Source: Batillaria attramentaria (lineage: Eukaryota > Mollusca > Gastropoda > Batillariidae). Taken from it: 64,000 nucleotides of DNA. Numbering within the stretch: position 1 is the stretch's first letter; each line of letters starts with the position of its first letter. The stretch is from contig JACVVK020000150.1 of NCBI GenBank assembly GCA_018292915.2, positions 1,022,501 through 1,086,500 on the forward strand, given 5' to 3'. Under the pieces are notes generated by a model. It saw only the letters and a list, made by a program, of their open reading frames with translations, was not told where the DNA came from and did no database searches. A program made the position numbers and the translations under genes. This document shows, one piece after another, positions 33,199-45,759 of this stretch.

Positions 33199-35817
33199 AA
33201 TAGAGAAAGTTAGAAATCTTCGTCGGCCGATCTTCGTCGTCGGGATTCCCCTTTATTTTTAGCATTGCCGCGAGCGCGCATGCGCGTGAACTTTGGCACG
33301 AACGAAGATTCTGATCTTCGTCGTGAAAATTGCGATTTTTCCGAACGCACCTTCGGCCCCTTTTTCTGCCCGTGCTATTGCGGTAGGTACAATGACACTA
33401 TAATTTGGTGATTTTTAAACATATTCACTGTTGTCTTGCACACTTATGAGAACTGATAAGCCGTGGATTACGAACAATCAGTCTCCAAAGAGACCTACCA
33501 TTTGGAGCCATCTCACTGTGTTGTTTCCTAGTGCATGTGCATTACAAACATGTATAAAAGCAGGCTACCTCATATCTTTGCGATCCGCAGGGATGAAAAC
33601 ACACATATACCGGTGACATATTATCGATTCCTGTTGTCAGTCACTATTTGGAATGATTCATTAATCATAGTACCACAAGCTGAAACGGCTACACATAGCC
33701 GGCAGACGACACTGCAAACCATTCTGGATAATCCAGTTTTGCCCGGTTGACTTGGTTTTTCACGTTCCACATGAAAGAGTTTCTTTACCATTTACAAAAA
33801 CAGCAAGCACGCTAAGCTGACATGTACAAATATTTTGAAATACGTGCTAAAAATCATAAGAAAAAGCGCATACCTGAAGTTTTGTGATCGTGCCAGATCT
33901 ATGAAGAAATTTTGCATTTTCAGACACTCCCAGACACAACGACACGCACTGGCAGACACCAAGACACGCACTGACAGACACCAAGGCACGCTCTCGCAGA
34001 CACAGACACGCCGACAGGCACAGAACACACTATTTGTGGAAGCCAAATATTGAGTGGTGTGAAGCCCTACTGACTTTAACATTGAAATTAAAGTTGGCAG
34101 CAAACTTTGTTTTTTTTCTTGCCAGTTATACCTAAATCCAAACACATTAACAATGCCATGCAAATAATATGCATTGCTATGTACCAGGTGTTTATTTATT
34201 CCTAAAATAGAGTATGTTTTGGCATAACTGGTTACGGAGTTATCTCCCATTGTGTGTCTTGCGTGTCTGCCATTGCGTGTCTCTGTGTCTGCCTGAGCGT
34301 GTCTTTCTGTCTGCCCGTGTGTGTCTTGCGTGTAGAAGTAGTTTGTGTGTGAATTTACAGAATACGAAAAAAATAATGAAGAAATACAGAAAAGGCTGCA
34401 CGTTGTGTTTTTTGGCAAAAATTTTCTACTTTAAAAAAAAAATTCTGTGTTTCTGCTGGTGCGTGTCTTTGTGTCTGCTTGTGTGTCTTTGGTGACTGCC
34501 AGTGCTTGTCTTTGGTGACTGCCAGTGCTTGTCTTTGTGTCTGCTAGTGCGTGTCTTTGTGTCTGCCAGTGCGTGTCTTTGTGTCTGCCTGTGTGACTTT
34601 GGAGACTGCCAGTGCAGTGTTCTAATATTTTTAATAGAGACCAGCCTGTATTCATATATCATACCCAAGCCAATATATTGCCAAAATAAATCAACATGTA
34701 GTATGCAACAGAAAATCTGACAATTGGTTGTATATATGTTTGTGTATTCTGTCTCGTGTCTTTGTGTCGGCCTGTGCATGTCTTAATTTGTGTCTGCCTG
34801 ACCAGTCTGTAGTCATATATTGTGCCCCAGCAAGTCGTGTGTTATTGCTAACGCCTGGCTTCTTTTTTTTGCATGATTGGTACATCATATATATAGGGAG
34901 GTACATAATCATTTAGATTTGTGTTTTCAGTGTCTTGTCATGCCTGGTTTTTTTTTTTTTTTTTTTTGCATCATTGGTACATCATATATATAGGGAGGTA
35001 TATAATCATATAAGTTTGTGCTTTCAGTGTCTGTAAAACGTTTGTAGAGTGAGGTACATGATCGTTTTCACTATGTGTACACACAAACAGTTCAGAAAGC
35101 AAACACATCCACTGGCAGACACGGAAGACATGCAGAGGCAGACACGGAAGACACGCAATGGCAGACACCAAGACACACCAAGGGAAATAACTCTGTAGCT
35201 CATTGTTGTGCAAAAAAAAATTCTTAATGAATAAATAGACAATTCATCTATGAAAATGCATACTTTCCACATGACAATGTTTATAATTGTGTTTAGAATC
35301 AGTCTCATGGAAAGGAATACTTTTGCATGCACGGTTAACGCAAAATTTATTGCCCGCTTTTGTTGGAATGATAGTGTTCCAAAGCTCCACACCACGAAAT
35401 CTTTGAAAACTACACTCATGGGGTATATAAGGTTACTGGCAGACTGCTTGTCTGTGAGGTTGTATATAATTGCAGTCTTGACAGAGTGCCTTCTCTGCTT
35501 GTGAGTGTGTGTGTGTCTGCCGTAGTATGTCTTTCGGCTGTGTGTCTCCGTGTCTGCCATTGCGTGTCTCCGTGTCTGCCAGTGTGTGTCTTTGTGTCGG
35601 GGGGTGTCTGAAAATGCAAAATTTCTTGACTCCTTCTCAGGAAAGGACATCAATCGGGGGGGAAAAGGGGAGAGCATTCTGCGCGCGAACTGGACGAACA
35701 CCGAACGATTGCTATGTTCCAAACGCATCCCGCGTCGGCGTGAGTATGGGCGCGCGTGCGTGACGTCAAACGCCGACGACGAAGATCGGCCGACGAAGAT
35801 TTCTAACTTTCTCTATT
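33199..35817 (+). mobile_element. Inverted-repeat DNA element, family copy B (2.6 kb)
   Basis: Terminal inverted repeats (left starting AATAGAGAAAGTTAGAAATC, about 45 bases) bracket 2,619 bp. The ends match those of copy A in the opposite orientation. The interior is full of short tandem motifs such as GTGTCTTTGTGTCTGCCAGT (34450-34600, 34745-34800, 35515-35605) and their complement (33920-34020). No transposase frame was seen. It is probably a non-autonomous member with an expanded minisatellite core. Confidence 0.75.
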
Positions 35818-35884
35818 GAGTGAGAGTCAGTGGGAAAAACAAAGCACACTACATCAATGAAACTCCCGCTTTCCCCGTCTACAC

Positions 35885-36290
35885 ATAGAGAACGTCCAAA
35901 AAGTGGCGACACATCCCCAAGAAATGCCAGTATCACGTCAATCAAACATGACGTCGGAAAAATGACGCTGATACTGCCTTTTGCGTCAGTGCGCGCGTGC
36001 CTTTTCTGCGATGGATCTGACCTGTTCAGTACGTTCTGGGTTCTTCTTCTTTCATGAATTTGTTCTCCGTGCATATTCTGTTCATAAAGTATTGGAGTTG
36101 TATTCTGTTATATCCCGTGTCTTCTCTGCGATTGCACGAAGATGGCGACATAGTAGAAGTAAAATACACCACGTCTCAAAACAGAGGAATTCGGAAAGAA
36201 AGTGGCGAGACACCCCCAAGAAAAAACAGCATCACGTCAATCAAACATGACGCACTTACTTTACGTCAGTGCGCGTGCGTCTCTTCTTCG
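35885..36290 (+). repeat. Two diverged copies of a 100-bp segment
   Basis: About 35893-36015 and 36198-36295 both contain AGTGGCGA, CCCCAAGAAA, ATCACGTCAATCAAACATGAC and GTCAGTGCGCG in the same order. No coding features. Confidence 0.65.
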
Positions 36291-36479
36291 ATGTTTGTGA
36301 GGCGTGTGGCTTGTAGAGGAAATGTGCTGTGAGTACAAATTTTCAAGTCAACTGACGATAACGGCTGCAGTGAATTTTTCTAATTTTTTTGTATATTTTT
36401 TATGGCACCCCAGGCTCATTATCTATGTATAGTAGGAGCGATTTTGAGATCTAAAGTGTGTTCACCAGCACTTTCATCA

Positions 36480-37075
36480 GGTACGGCTTACGCCAAAAGT
36501 ATAAAAGCGACAACCTCCAAAATTCACTTAGTTGAGAGTCCGTATTCATGCTATCTATGTCCAAAAAATGGAGTGGTTTAGGTAAATATTACGCCTTTAA
36601 ACGCCAGAAAGCCACTTTTTCTGAAAAGGGCGATAACTCGCAAATCATGTGTGCAATCGTACCTGGATCGAGCCTTCTATTCAACAATCTTGATTCATTT
36701 AGAAACCCCAAATTTGAAATCGATCGGTTCAGTATTTTCGGAGAAATAGGCATCTGAACTGGGTTCACATGCAATGTCAACTCAGGCTCGGTTTACATGA
36801 AAACTATAAGAGCGACCATTTTCTAGTAGTGACTCTGTTCAGAGTCCGTATTCAAGCTATCTACTGCCCAAAAATTGAGTGATTTAAATAAATATTACGC
36901 CTGTACACGAAAGACAACCAACTTGTCTCAAAAGGGCGATAACTCCCAAATCACTTAAGCAATCATCACACGCTTGAATCGTCTAATGTAACATTTTGAT
37001 ATATTTGGATACCCCAAATTTGAAGCCATTCGGTTGAGTATTTTCCAAGAAACGGGCCTGGACACAATTCACACA
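36480..37075 (+). repeat. Diverged tandem duplication, about 300 bp each
   Basis: 36520-36780 and 36825-37075 share GAGAGTCCGTATTCA / AGAGTCCGTATTCAAGC, AATATTACGCCT, AAAAGGGCGATAACTC and CCCCAAATTTGAA in order. It is probably an old transposon fragment. No gene was seen. Confidence 0.65.
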
Positions 37076-37303
37076 CACACAGCCGCACGCACACACGCAC
37101 ACACGCACACACATCCGCACAGACGGCACTCACTGAGGAGGAGAAGTGCGTTCGGAACACCATACGCGTCAGCATCGATGACGCAAGTTTTCTTACGTCA
37201 TTGTCAGAGTTACACTTGCAAAATCGTCTCTGCGGGAGATCGGCAGTGACGTGCGTTTGTACCACAGATGCTTGCCTATGAACGTGGAAATTTTAGCCCG
37301 TCC

Positions 37304-37341
37304 TATTATGTTGTTTCCATTACTATGGAAACAACATAATA
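37304..37341. repeat. Perfect 17-bp hairpin
   Basis: TATTATGTTGTTTCCAT and its exact complement are separated by four bases. It may be a footprint or tip of a small palindromic element. Confidence 0.8.
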
Positions 37342-37398
37342 AAAAAAATAGGTACCACACGTTTACATATATGTGGACGTACTAGTTCATGCATGCGT

Positions 37399-37400
<2 letters not shown>

Positions 37401-37453
<53 letters not shown>
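37401..37453 (+). repeat. (GT)n microsatellite
   Basis: About 26 GT units. Confidence 0.95.
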
Positions 37454-37455
<2 letters not shown>

Positions 37456-37838
37456 GTTTCATTTTCCAGTTTTAAGTATGTTCGATCATTTTGGCTTTTT
37501 TGTTTATTTGTTTATTTTTTCAAAACGGCAAGTTTGAAAATTGGTTGCAAGACCAAAACTTCCACCGTTTTCAAATAAAGTTATTTCAAACGAGGTACGG
37601 TTTACGTCATGCGTATGCTGAAAGGTTTGCTGAATGAGTTATAACAAAGATAACTTTTTGATAACAAGGAGCCTGGAGCCCCCGCAGTGACACCAAGCCA
37701 CCTTCTTTTGGACATTCAGCAAAATGCCGTTTAAACAGCAAAATGAAAAATGTACATAACCAACGAAACCAGAAACGGGTTTCTAAGGCGGGAACTGAGT
37801 CTAGTAAGGGCTAGCGACAGTGGAACAGTACGAAGATA

Positions 37839-38075
37839 TGGAAATGTTCAGCCCACCAAATTTCAGAAAAATAAATGCAATTCTAAATTCCGAAATTTAA
37901 ATAGCTGAGCTGACCCTTCGCACCACGTGATTGTAACGTGTTTATGTCAAGTGTGTGAGAGAATGCGTGTGATTTACGTGAGCGTGCGTGTTGGGTTCAG
38001 TCCGCGGCGCTTTGAGCCGATTCATGAAACTGGGTAAAGCGCCTATACAATACTCATTATTATTATTATTATTAT
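37839..38075 (+). mobile_element. Dispersed retroposed repeat, copy 1
   Basis: It begins GGAAATGTTCAGCCCACC and ends GGTAAAGCGCCTATACAATA plus (ATT)n. It matches 41713-41952 nearly base for base over about 235 bp. The tail resembles the 3' ends of short retroposons, and no coding capacity exists. Confidence 0.8.
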
Positions 38076-38099
38076 ATCACACGCTACTGTATGGTACGA

Positions 38100-38605
38100 C
38101 TTTACGACTCTAGTCGTAGAACGGTAGTCAGTGAGGACAGAAATCTTGTTACGACTCTAGACGTAGAACGGTAGTGGGGACAGAAATCTTGTTACGACTC
38201 AGTTTAGACGTAGAACAATAGTGGGGACATAAATCTTGTTAAGACTTTAGACGTAGAACGATAGTGGGGACATAAATCTTGTTAAGACTTTAGACGTAGA
38301 ACGGTAGTGAGGACAGAAATCTTGTTAAGCCTTTAGACGTAGAACGGTAGTGGGGACAGAAATCTTGTTACGACTCTAGACGTAGAACGGTAGTGGGGAC
38401 AGAAATCTTGTTACGACTCTAGACGTAGAACGGTAGTGGGGACAGAAATCTTGTTACGACTCTAGACGTAGAACGATAGTGGGGACAGAAATCTTGTTAA
38501 GACTTTAGACTGACGTAGAACGGTAGTGGGGACAGAAATCTTGTTACGACTCTAGACGTAGAACGGTAGTGAGGACAGAAATCTTGTAACGACTCTAGTG
38601 GTAGC
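38100..38605 (+). repeat. About 43-bp minisatellite, about 11 copies
   Basis: Units contain GACGTAGAACGGTAGTGGGG and ACAGAAATCTTGTTACGACT. The array ends just 3' of the broken galectin-type gene's last exon. The shifted frame of that exon runs into it and stops. Confidence 0.9.
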
Positions 38606-38730
38606 TAGGGCAGAATGAGTTCAATCAAGGACAAGCTGAGGATGCCTACGAAGGCGTTAATTACACCAGAGATCCAGGGGCCGAATCTCAACCTGCTCCC
38701 AACATTCCACGCACTTGACGTGGTCGATGG

Positions 38731-38758
38731 TGAGTGGGGCGGGGTGAGTGGGGCGGGG
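38731..38758. repeat. 14-bp tandem duplication in the galectin exon
   Basis: TGAGTGGGGCGGGG occurs twice in direct succession. The exon is 134 bases with it and 120 (40 codons including stop) without it. Only the latter continues the galectin pattern through a IDHVKCVECWEQVEI segment. Confidence 0.85.
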
Positions 38759-40064
38759 TGCGTGGTGTACAGCAGGCCGTTCACGTATATCTGGAGACAG
38801 TAAGAAATGCATTCTTAGACAGCCATGGCTTTTAACCCTTTTATTCTTACAACAAAAAGGTGTTACGCAACTGGTACGTCAGGTTTTCCTTGACCCGCCT
38901 TTTCCTGTTTTGAGAGGACTAGGAACAGCAGTTCGATATTGTTAATACACTGTTGTGCATGAACCGTAAGTTCAAAATATTAGTGTTGTTAATTGTTAAT
39001 GACTGCTATTTTTGTGTACAGTTATGAGGGATATGTAGCTCGTTTTCTTTTTTGTTGTTGTCAGTGTCGGTATTTTGGTTTCTTGTTCGTCTGTTTATTA
39101 GTTGGTAGGTTGGTTCTGAGATTTTCACCTGAATATCTGTCCCCATGTTGGTGGTCATTTTCAGGTAGAAGGGTTGGTTAACGACGAAAGGATAGGGTTG
39201 GTAGTCAGTCACCGACTGCCAGTTGTTGCCCCACGAACCGTGGAAGTAGTCCAGATAGGTGGTGTTCGTTTCTCCGCCGAAATCAATCCAGTTGTCCATA
39301 GTCACCAGAATGTGGTCGCCATCTTCGTTCAGATTCACGGAGAACCTGGATGGAGAACCGCTTTGGTATTATTGTTGTTGTTGTTAACTCACTCTGTGCT
39401 AAGGTTTCTTCTGGGGCCCTCACATTCACAACTGGCCGAAGAGATCCGAATTAAGGGGTCGCCAGCTTATTTTCAGTGGGGAACTAAATGTAGCGCTAGC
39501 AAAACGGGTTTCTTCCATTTTATTGGGAAGCAAAAATCTGTTTGTGTGCTACTGAGGAAAACTCGCAGCATAGAGAGAGTTAATTAAATGTTGATCGCTG
39601 TATTGTTCTCACTCTCCTCGAAACTGATTGCACTCACAGAATATGTAGGAGAGATAACGGCTGAAAGCGCTGACTGAAGAAGCCATGTTTGCAACAAAGA
39701 AACGAAGAAGACAAGTCTTGATTTCAATACGTGTCGTAGATAGTTATCTCTGTGTCTTTTGTGCATCTTACGTAAAATGCTTCTTTTGTGGAAGTACAGT
39801 ATGTCTTTTTATAAAATATTTTATAGTATGTATAAGTTCATTTACCGGCCTCCAGTTGGCACGCCTGTCATACAAACGGCCCAGCCAGCTTCTGGATTTC
39901 GAGGAATATAATATTTTTCGTCCGTCACGGCCTGAAAAAAAAAACTTGTCTATGAAATGAAGATGTACGCAATCAAGGTCAGATTTACAATGATATCGAA
40001 ATGCCCACAACATAACATAGACATGTTCCTGGTCTAAGAACGGCAATCCGTTTAGGCCACGCAA

Positions 40065-40152
<88 letters not shown>
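40065..40152 (+). repeat. (GT)n microsatellite
   Basis: About 44 GT units between the sushi exon and the first galectin exon. Confidence 0.95.
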
Positions 40153-40155
<3 letters not shown>

Positions 40156-41264
40156 ATTAGCCGGCAAGAAGAAAGCCTCGGTCATCATACGGCTGTAGCT
40201 ACAAAACAGTGGTGTGCAAAGAGGCAGAGTCCAGACACAGACCTCAAACTGAAGGTGACACGTAGGAGATTTCTGACAGATGGGGTGGAAATCTAAGTCT
40301 TAATGATGGGGTGGAACGCACATGGGCTTTTCAAGTCCGAGCGTAGCTATACCACCTTGAACTGAAGGGAACAGAATTGAGCTTCTGCTTTCCTTTGTAT
40401 TATTTGCCCCGACTGTATCAGTGAGCTGCTTTGCTTTATATCCCAACTCCACAACGGTTTTCTTCCCCAACTGGACAGAAGAAATAGCTGACCGTTGCTT
40501 CTCTCCAGATCCGCTGTTTGCACCGTCCATCCACGCCACTCATGTCCCACTGACCGGATGTAGAACACGTCACAGTCGAGCTGACATAGTCAGCGTCACA
40601 CGTCACGTTCGCCTCTAGTGACGTCAGAGATCTACTCAGTGACGTCACCAGTCCGTGGTTAATAGCCGGGGCATTCGAGGTGTCGCAAATGGGGTCTGAA
40701 ATATATTACGACGCTTCAAATGTTGTGGGGAACTCGAGAATAAGGTGTGTGCTCAGTTCTGATAAATTCTGATGTATGTAGGATGTGTACGTACCGTTTT
40801 GTCTCCGTTTTGTTGTTTTCATTTTCGGCAAAATATTATTTAAAAATACACTGTCGCCGCCCGATCCAACGATTTATAAACATAAACTTAAAACTAAGCG
40901 TGTGTTTCTTTGTGCCACTGAAAATTTATTCCTTCGCTGATTCTGAATTATGTAAATCGTGTTTGTTGTTGATAATGATTGAAGGTGTACTGCCCGGAAT
41001 TCTTCGTTATTTTCGAGAACTGCCTGCAGCACACATATAGTCCTTAATATTGGAGGAAGGCAACATCAGTTTGGTTCAAGATACATGATCAGTGTAGTCT
41101 ACACAGCAAGCATACCTTTCTCGGTGTACACAGACACTCTGCCATCAAGATTGCCGGGCTCAGGAGCTGCAGGGCCGGCTGGGTGCAGATAGCACGTCAC
41201 GGACGTAAAGGTGAAGGAAACGCACAGAGGAAACTTCTTACATTGCCTGGCGCAGTCAATCTTA

Positions 41265-41484
41265 CTTACTTACTTACTTAGGCCCTTGGCTCCACATGGA
41301 GCATAGGCCATCGACAACCCTTCGCCATCGCACTCTGTTCTGGGCTAGTCTTGCCACTCCAGTCCAGTTGGTCCCCTGCTTACATAGCTCTGCCTCAGTG
41401 TCCCGCCTCCAGCTGTTGCGAGGCCGGCCTCTCTTCCTTTTCCCCTGTGGGTTCCATGTCAGGGCTTGGCGTGTGGTGCTGGAT
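41265..41484 (-). mobile_element. 5'-truncated LINE 3' end inside a coding exon
   Basis: The minus strand encodes the last about 65 residues of a LINE reverse-transcriptase ORF (ALTWNPQGKRKRGRPRNSWR ... RWRRVVDGLCSMW), followed by a (TAAG)n-type tail. A 15-bp direct repeat, GCGCAGTCAATCTTA, flanks it at 41250-41264 and 41485-41499. It is the same kind of LINE as at 55812-56986. Confidence 0.9.
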
Positions 41485-41712
41485 GCGCAGTCAATCTTAG
41501 ACCATGCACAAAACTCGGACTCCCCTGTAATGACGTCACTGTTGTGTGTGGCATGCCACACTACTGACGTCATTAAACCACTGATGACGTCGATTAATAA
41601 CCAACACATCAACAGCAGGAGAAAACGACGTGAAACCAAGTGCATTTGTTCCCCTCGGAAACTAATGACGTTGACGCTGGGGCTGCTGACAGTTTCTCGT
41701 ATATTTCTGCTT

Positions 41713-41952
41713 TGGAAATGTTCAGCCCACCAAATTTGAAAAAATAAATGCAATTTTAAATTCCGAAATTTAAATAGCTGAGCTGACCCTTCGCACCACG
41801 TGATTGTAATGTGTTTATGTCCAGTGTGTGAGAGAATTGCGTGTGATTCACGTGAGCGTGCGTGTTGGGTTCAGTTCGCGGCGCTTTGAGCCGATTCAGG
41901 AAATTGGGTAAAGCGCCTATACAATACTCATTATTATTATTATTATTATTAT
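41713..41952 (+). mobile_element. Dispersed retroposed repeat, copy 2
   Basis: This is a near-identical partner of 37839-38075, with an (ATT)n tail at 41933-41952. Confidence 0.8.
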
Positions 41953-42019
41953 ACGAGAGAGGTGATATATTCTGGGTTCGCTTTGAACAGCGCGTGTTCA
42001 GCGCGTCACGTGATACCAA

Positions 42020-42774
<755 letters not shown>

Positions 42775-42971
42775 GTGACACAAGTGCGCGAGCTGTCCGG
42801 ACTCGGACTGAACAATTCATCAGTTCTTCATTATGTTGTATCACTGTATCAGCACATGTAACTTGATGTTACGCAGACTGACTGACTAGAAGTTCGCAGG
42901 GCTGGACCAAAGACCTACGGTCTTTGGCTGGACTGAGACAAAAGCCGCCACTGTGACAGCGGTCCGTCCTA

Positions 42972-43559
42972 AAGGCCGTTCTTAACCGGGCAGACTTTTG
43001 GTTCGCGAACTAGGTTCGGATGAGTACGGCGAACTAGGTTCGCGCAAGTTGTTTCTTAACCGACCAAATACTTGTGCGCAAACCCTGGTTCGAAAGGATC
43101 GGCGAACTAGGTTCGAGGACTGCATAGCGTGTTTGTGGGAACCCTCGCGATCCTTTTGCGATCCTGCGCTCTGATTGGCTGCTTGGGGAGAGCTGTTGTG
43201 CGCAGGTACAAAGTTGAGGAAAATGGCGGAACGGCATGGCGGCTATCGACTCACTTCACATTTCCCTCTCTTGCGCTCTTTTCCTCTTTTCTCCTCTTCC
43301 TCGGCTTCCAAGAGTTCACTCAAAACGATAACTACCGCAAATGCCTGGTCGTCTCGATCTACGAAGGCGGCCATTTTGGTTGTTTACGATTGTCTCAACT
43401 TCCGAGTCCGCGCTTGTTCGGGCGATGACGTATGCATATCATTAACGGTCGGTTAAGAAAGAGAACTAGTTCGGCCGAACCTCTGGAACTAGGTATGTGT
43501 GCGCGCTTGCCCTGTTCGTATACAATACACAGTTCGCCGAACCGGTTAAGAACGGCCTT
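42972..43559 (+). mobile_element. MITE with AAGGCCGTTCTTAACCGG termini
   Basis: The 588-bp element has perfect inverted termini of at least 18 bases, flanked by TA on both sides (42970-42971 and 43560-43561). The interior carries repeated GAACTAGGTTCG motifs near both ends, including 43005-43060 and 43108-43120, and related forms near 43460-43490. No transposase. TA duplication is usual for the Tc1/mariner/pogo group, but TTAA-type flanks cannot be excluded. Confidence 0.8.
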
Positions 43560-43651
43560 TAACTGAACAACTTGACTGAGTCCATGATGAATATGTCCTC
43601 GATTGGACACTCTCTCTCTCTCTCTAGTCTCTCTCTCTCTCTCTCTGGCTC

Positions 43652-44392
43652 TCAACTTTGTTGACGAACACAACACAGAGTCTGTGACAACAGTGAACAA
43701 CGCGGTGTCTTCGTACTGCGGATGCTGGCTTTCTTCTTGCCCTTTTTTCTCCATTTCCGGTTCCGACTCTGACAGGAGTTGTCTGTCTTGGACTGGACCG
43801 TATTGTCTTCCTGTTTTATCATGAACGGATGATACGATTTCATCTGAAACACAAGACGGGTGTTTATTCTGCCGCAGTTGCATGCTGTATTCGTCTCCAA
43901 CACAACACAATGTTTATTTATTTACAAAAACAGCTACGAATTCCGCACATGATCTCATCCTTGTTTATTAAATCATCCATAATTATTCAATAATAATTAA
44001 TAAATAATTATTATTCCTAAAGTAACTTGAGACATTTTTCTCCGTTGTTTGAACCCAAAATGTGATTTTTTTTGTAGCCGCCTTTCGGCATAGTTTGTCA
44101 CAGTTTGATTTTAGTTAACGGGGAAATTCGTCTATTCATTTCTGGCATTAAATATTTGTAAAACGGCAAAACCAAAATCGAAACTAAACCATAACCGTGA
44201 TACATCTACTAACCAGTTTGGGATCACAGATATCGGTGACGTGGAACGCAAGTCGCTGGAAAGCAAGAAAGACGTTGTCACCATTTTTCGCGCTCGTCTC
44301 GAAAAACTCAAAAGCCATCTCCTGGCTGGCCAACTGCAAAAGTAAGTTATTAATGACACTTTGTTGTTGTCAGTTGTTGTTGTCAGTTGTTG

Positions 44393-44424
<32 letters not shown>

Positions 44425-44430
44425 GGTGGT

Positions 44431-44480
<50 letters not shown>

Positions 44481-45030
44481 GCTATTGCGTTTTAAATGAA
44501 ACGTCAAAAAGTACTGCCTAAACTGAAGTCTACCATCGGTCAGAACAAAAGTAAACGAACAAACAACGATAACAGTGAAGTGAGTGGGATAGGAGCCCAT
44601 TTTTGTTGTCAGTTGCCCCTTTGGCCTCCCCCGCCCCCCCCCGCCCCCCCCCAAAAAAAAAAACAAACAAACAAACAAACAAAACACACACAAAAAACTT
44701 TCCGGTCCAAAAACACCTATGCTTATTTAACTTTCATTTTTGAACTTTTCACCTCAGTTTCCTCATTTCGGCCGCGTTACAGATAAACTTTTCACCACAA
44801 ATTAAATATATACCACCTGTCAGCGATGTTTTAGTTTGCTAAACGATGTAATCGAGTTACCTTATCGCCTTGTGATGTTTCCACTTTCCTGGCATCTCCC
44901 ATGTCGGCCTTATTCCCGCAAAGTATGATGGGAATGGGCTCATAGGGGTTGTGACTATGGCGGATCTCCTGTCAAACAAACAGTTCATTATGATCATGAT
45001 TATTCGTTCTCATGCCGACAGCATGAAACC

Positions 45031-45101
<71 letters not shown>

Positions 45102-45728
45102 CGTGGTTTACGTGAGTGGGGTGCTTTGATACTGACAAGCAACTGGCGTTAAAAAAAAACTTAAAAAAAAACTCAGGGGAACCGGAAAGAACAGCTGACG
45201 TAGGTGACTTCTGTGTTTGTGTGTGTGTGGGTGAGTATGTAAATGAAAGACCGACATACATCTTACATTGTGAATGCTGTTGATCCAATAGTTGAGATGA
45301 TTGAACGACGCCGGATTAGTTATGTCATACACCAGCACGATCCCCTGCAAAACAGTCATTAAGAGATGATTACATGTATGATAAACTCGCTCTTTGGCTT
45401 TTCATCATAATTTTCAAAAACTGAAAACACCTGACAAAACAGAGACGGGTGACTCAAAGACATAGCAACAACTGATATTAATAAATAAAAAAAAGCAAGA
45501 ACACATGTTGGGCTTCCAGTACCAGCCTGGGATTCGCACTCACAATGCGAGTATTGATGGTCCGCTGAAACAACGTTCCACGTGGTCATGTGATGGAAAT
45601 ATATTACGATTATCACTGATTCCTTTGTTTATTGATGATGGCTATTGAGTCCTGGCCTCCTTACCTTCACACCTCTGTACTGCAGTCTGGTAATGGATCG
45701 GAATCGCTCCTGGCCTGCCGTGTCCCTG

Positions 45729-45759
<31 letters not shown>

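Larger units (their letters stand above)
38657..41645 (-). pseudogene. PAN/apple - sushi - galectin gene, disrupted twice
   Basis: Minus-strand exons are 41116-41645 (ATG, signal peptide MHLVSRRFLLLLMCWLLIDV, PAN/apple-like Cys-rich module), 40493-40695 (sushi-like module with DADYVSSTVTCSTSGQWDMSG), 39846-39931, 39129-39345 and 38657-38790 (galectin-like domain: GWAVCMTGVPTGG, FSVNLNEDGDHILVTMDNW, FHGSWGN, IYVNGLLYTTH). Phases fit at every junction once a 220-bp LINE piece with one 15-bp target copy is set aside in exon 1. A 14-bp tandem duplication in the last exon shifts the end of the galectin fold. It was probably a secreted sugar-binding immune protein. As it stands exon 1 reads in frame into the LINE and stops. 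Confidence 0.75.
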
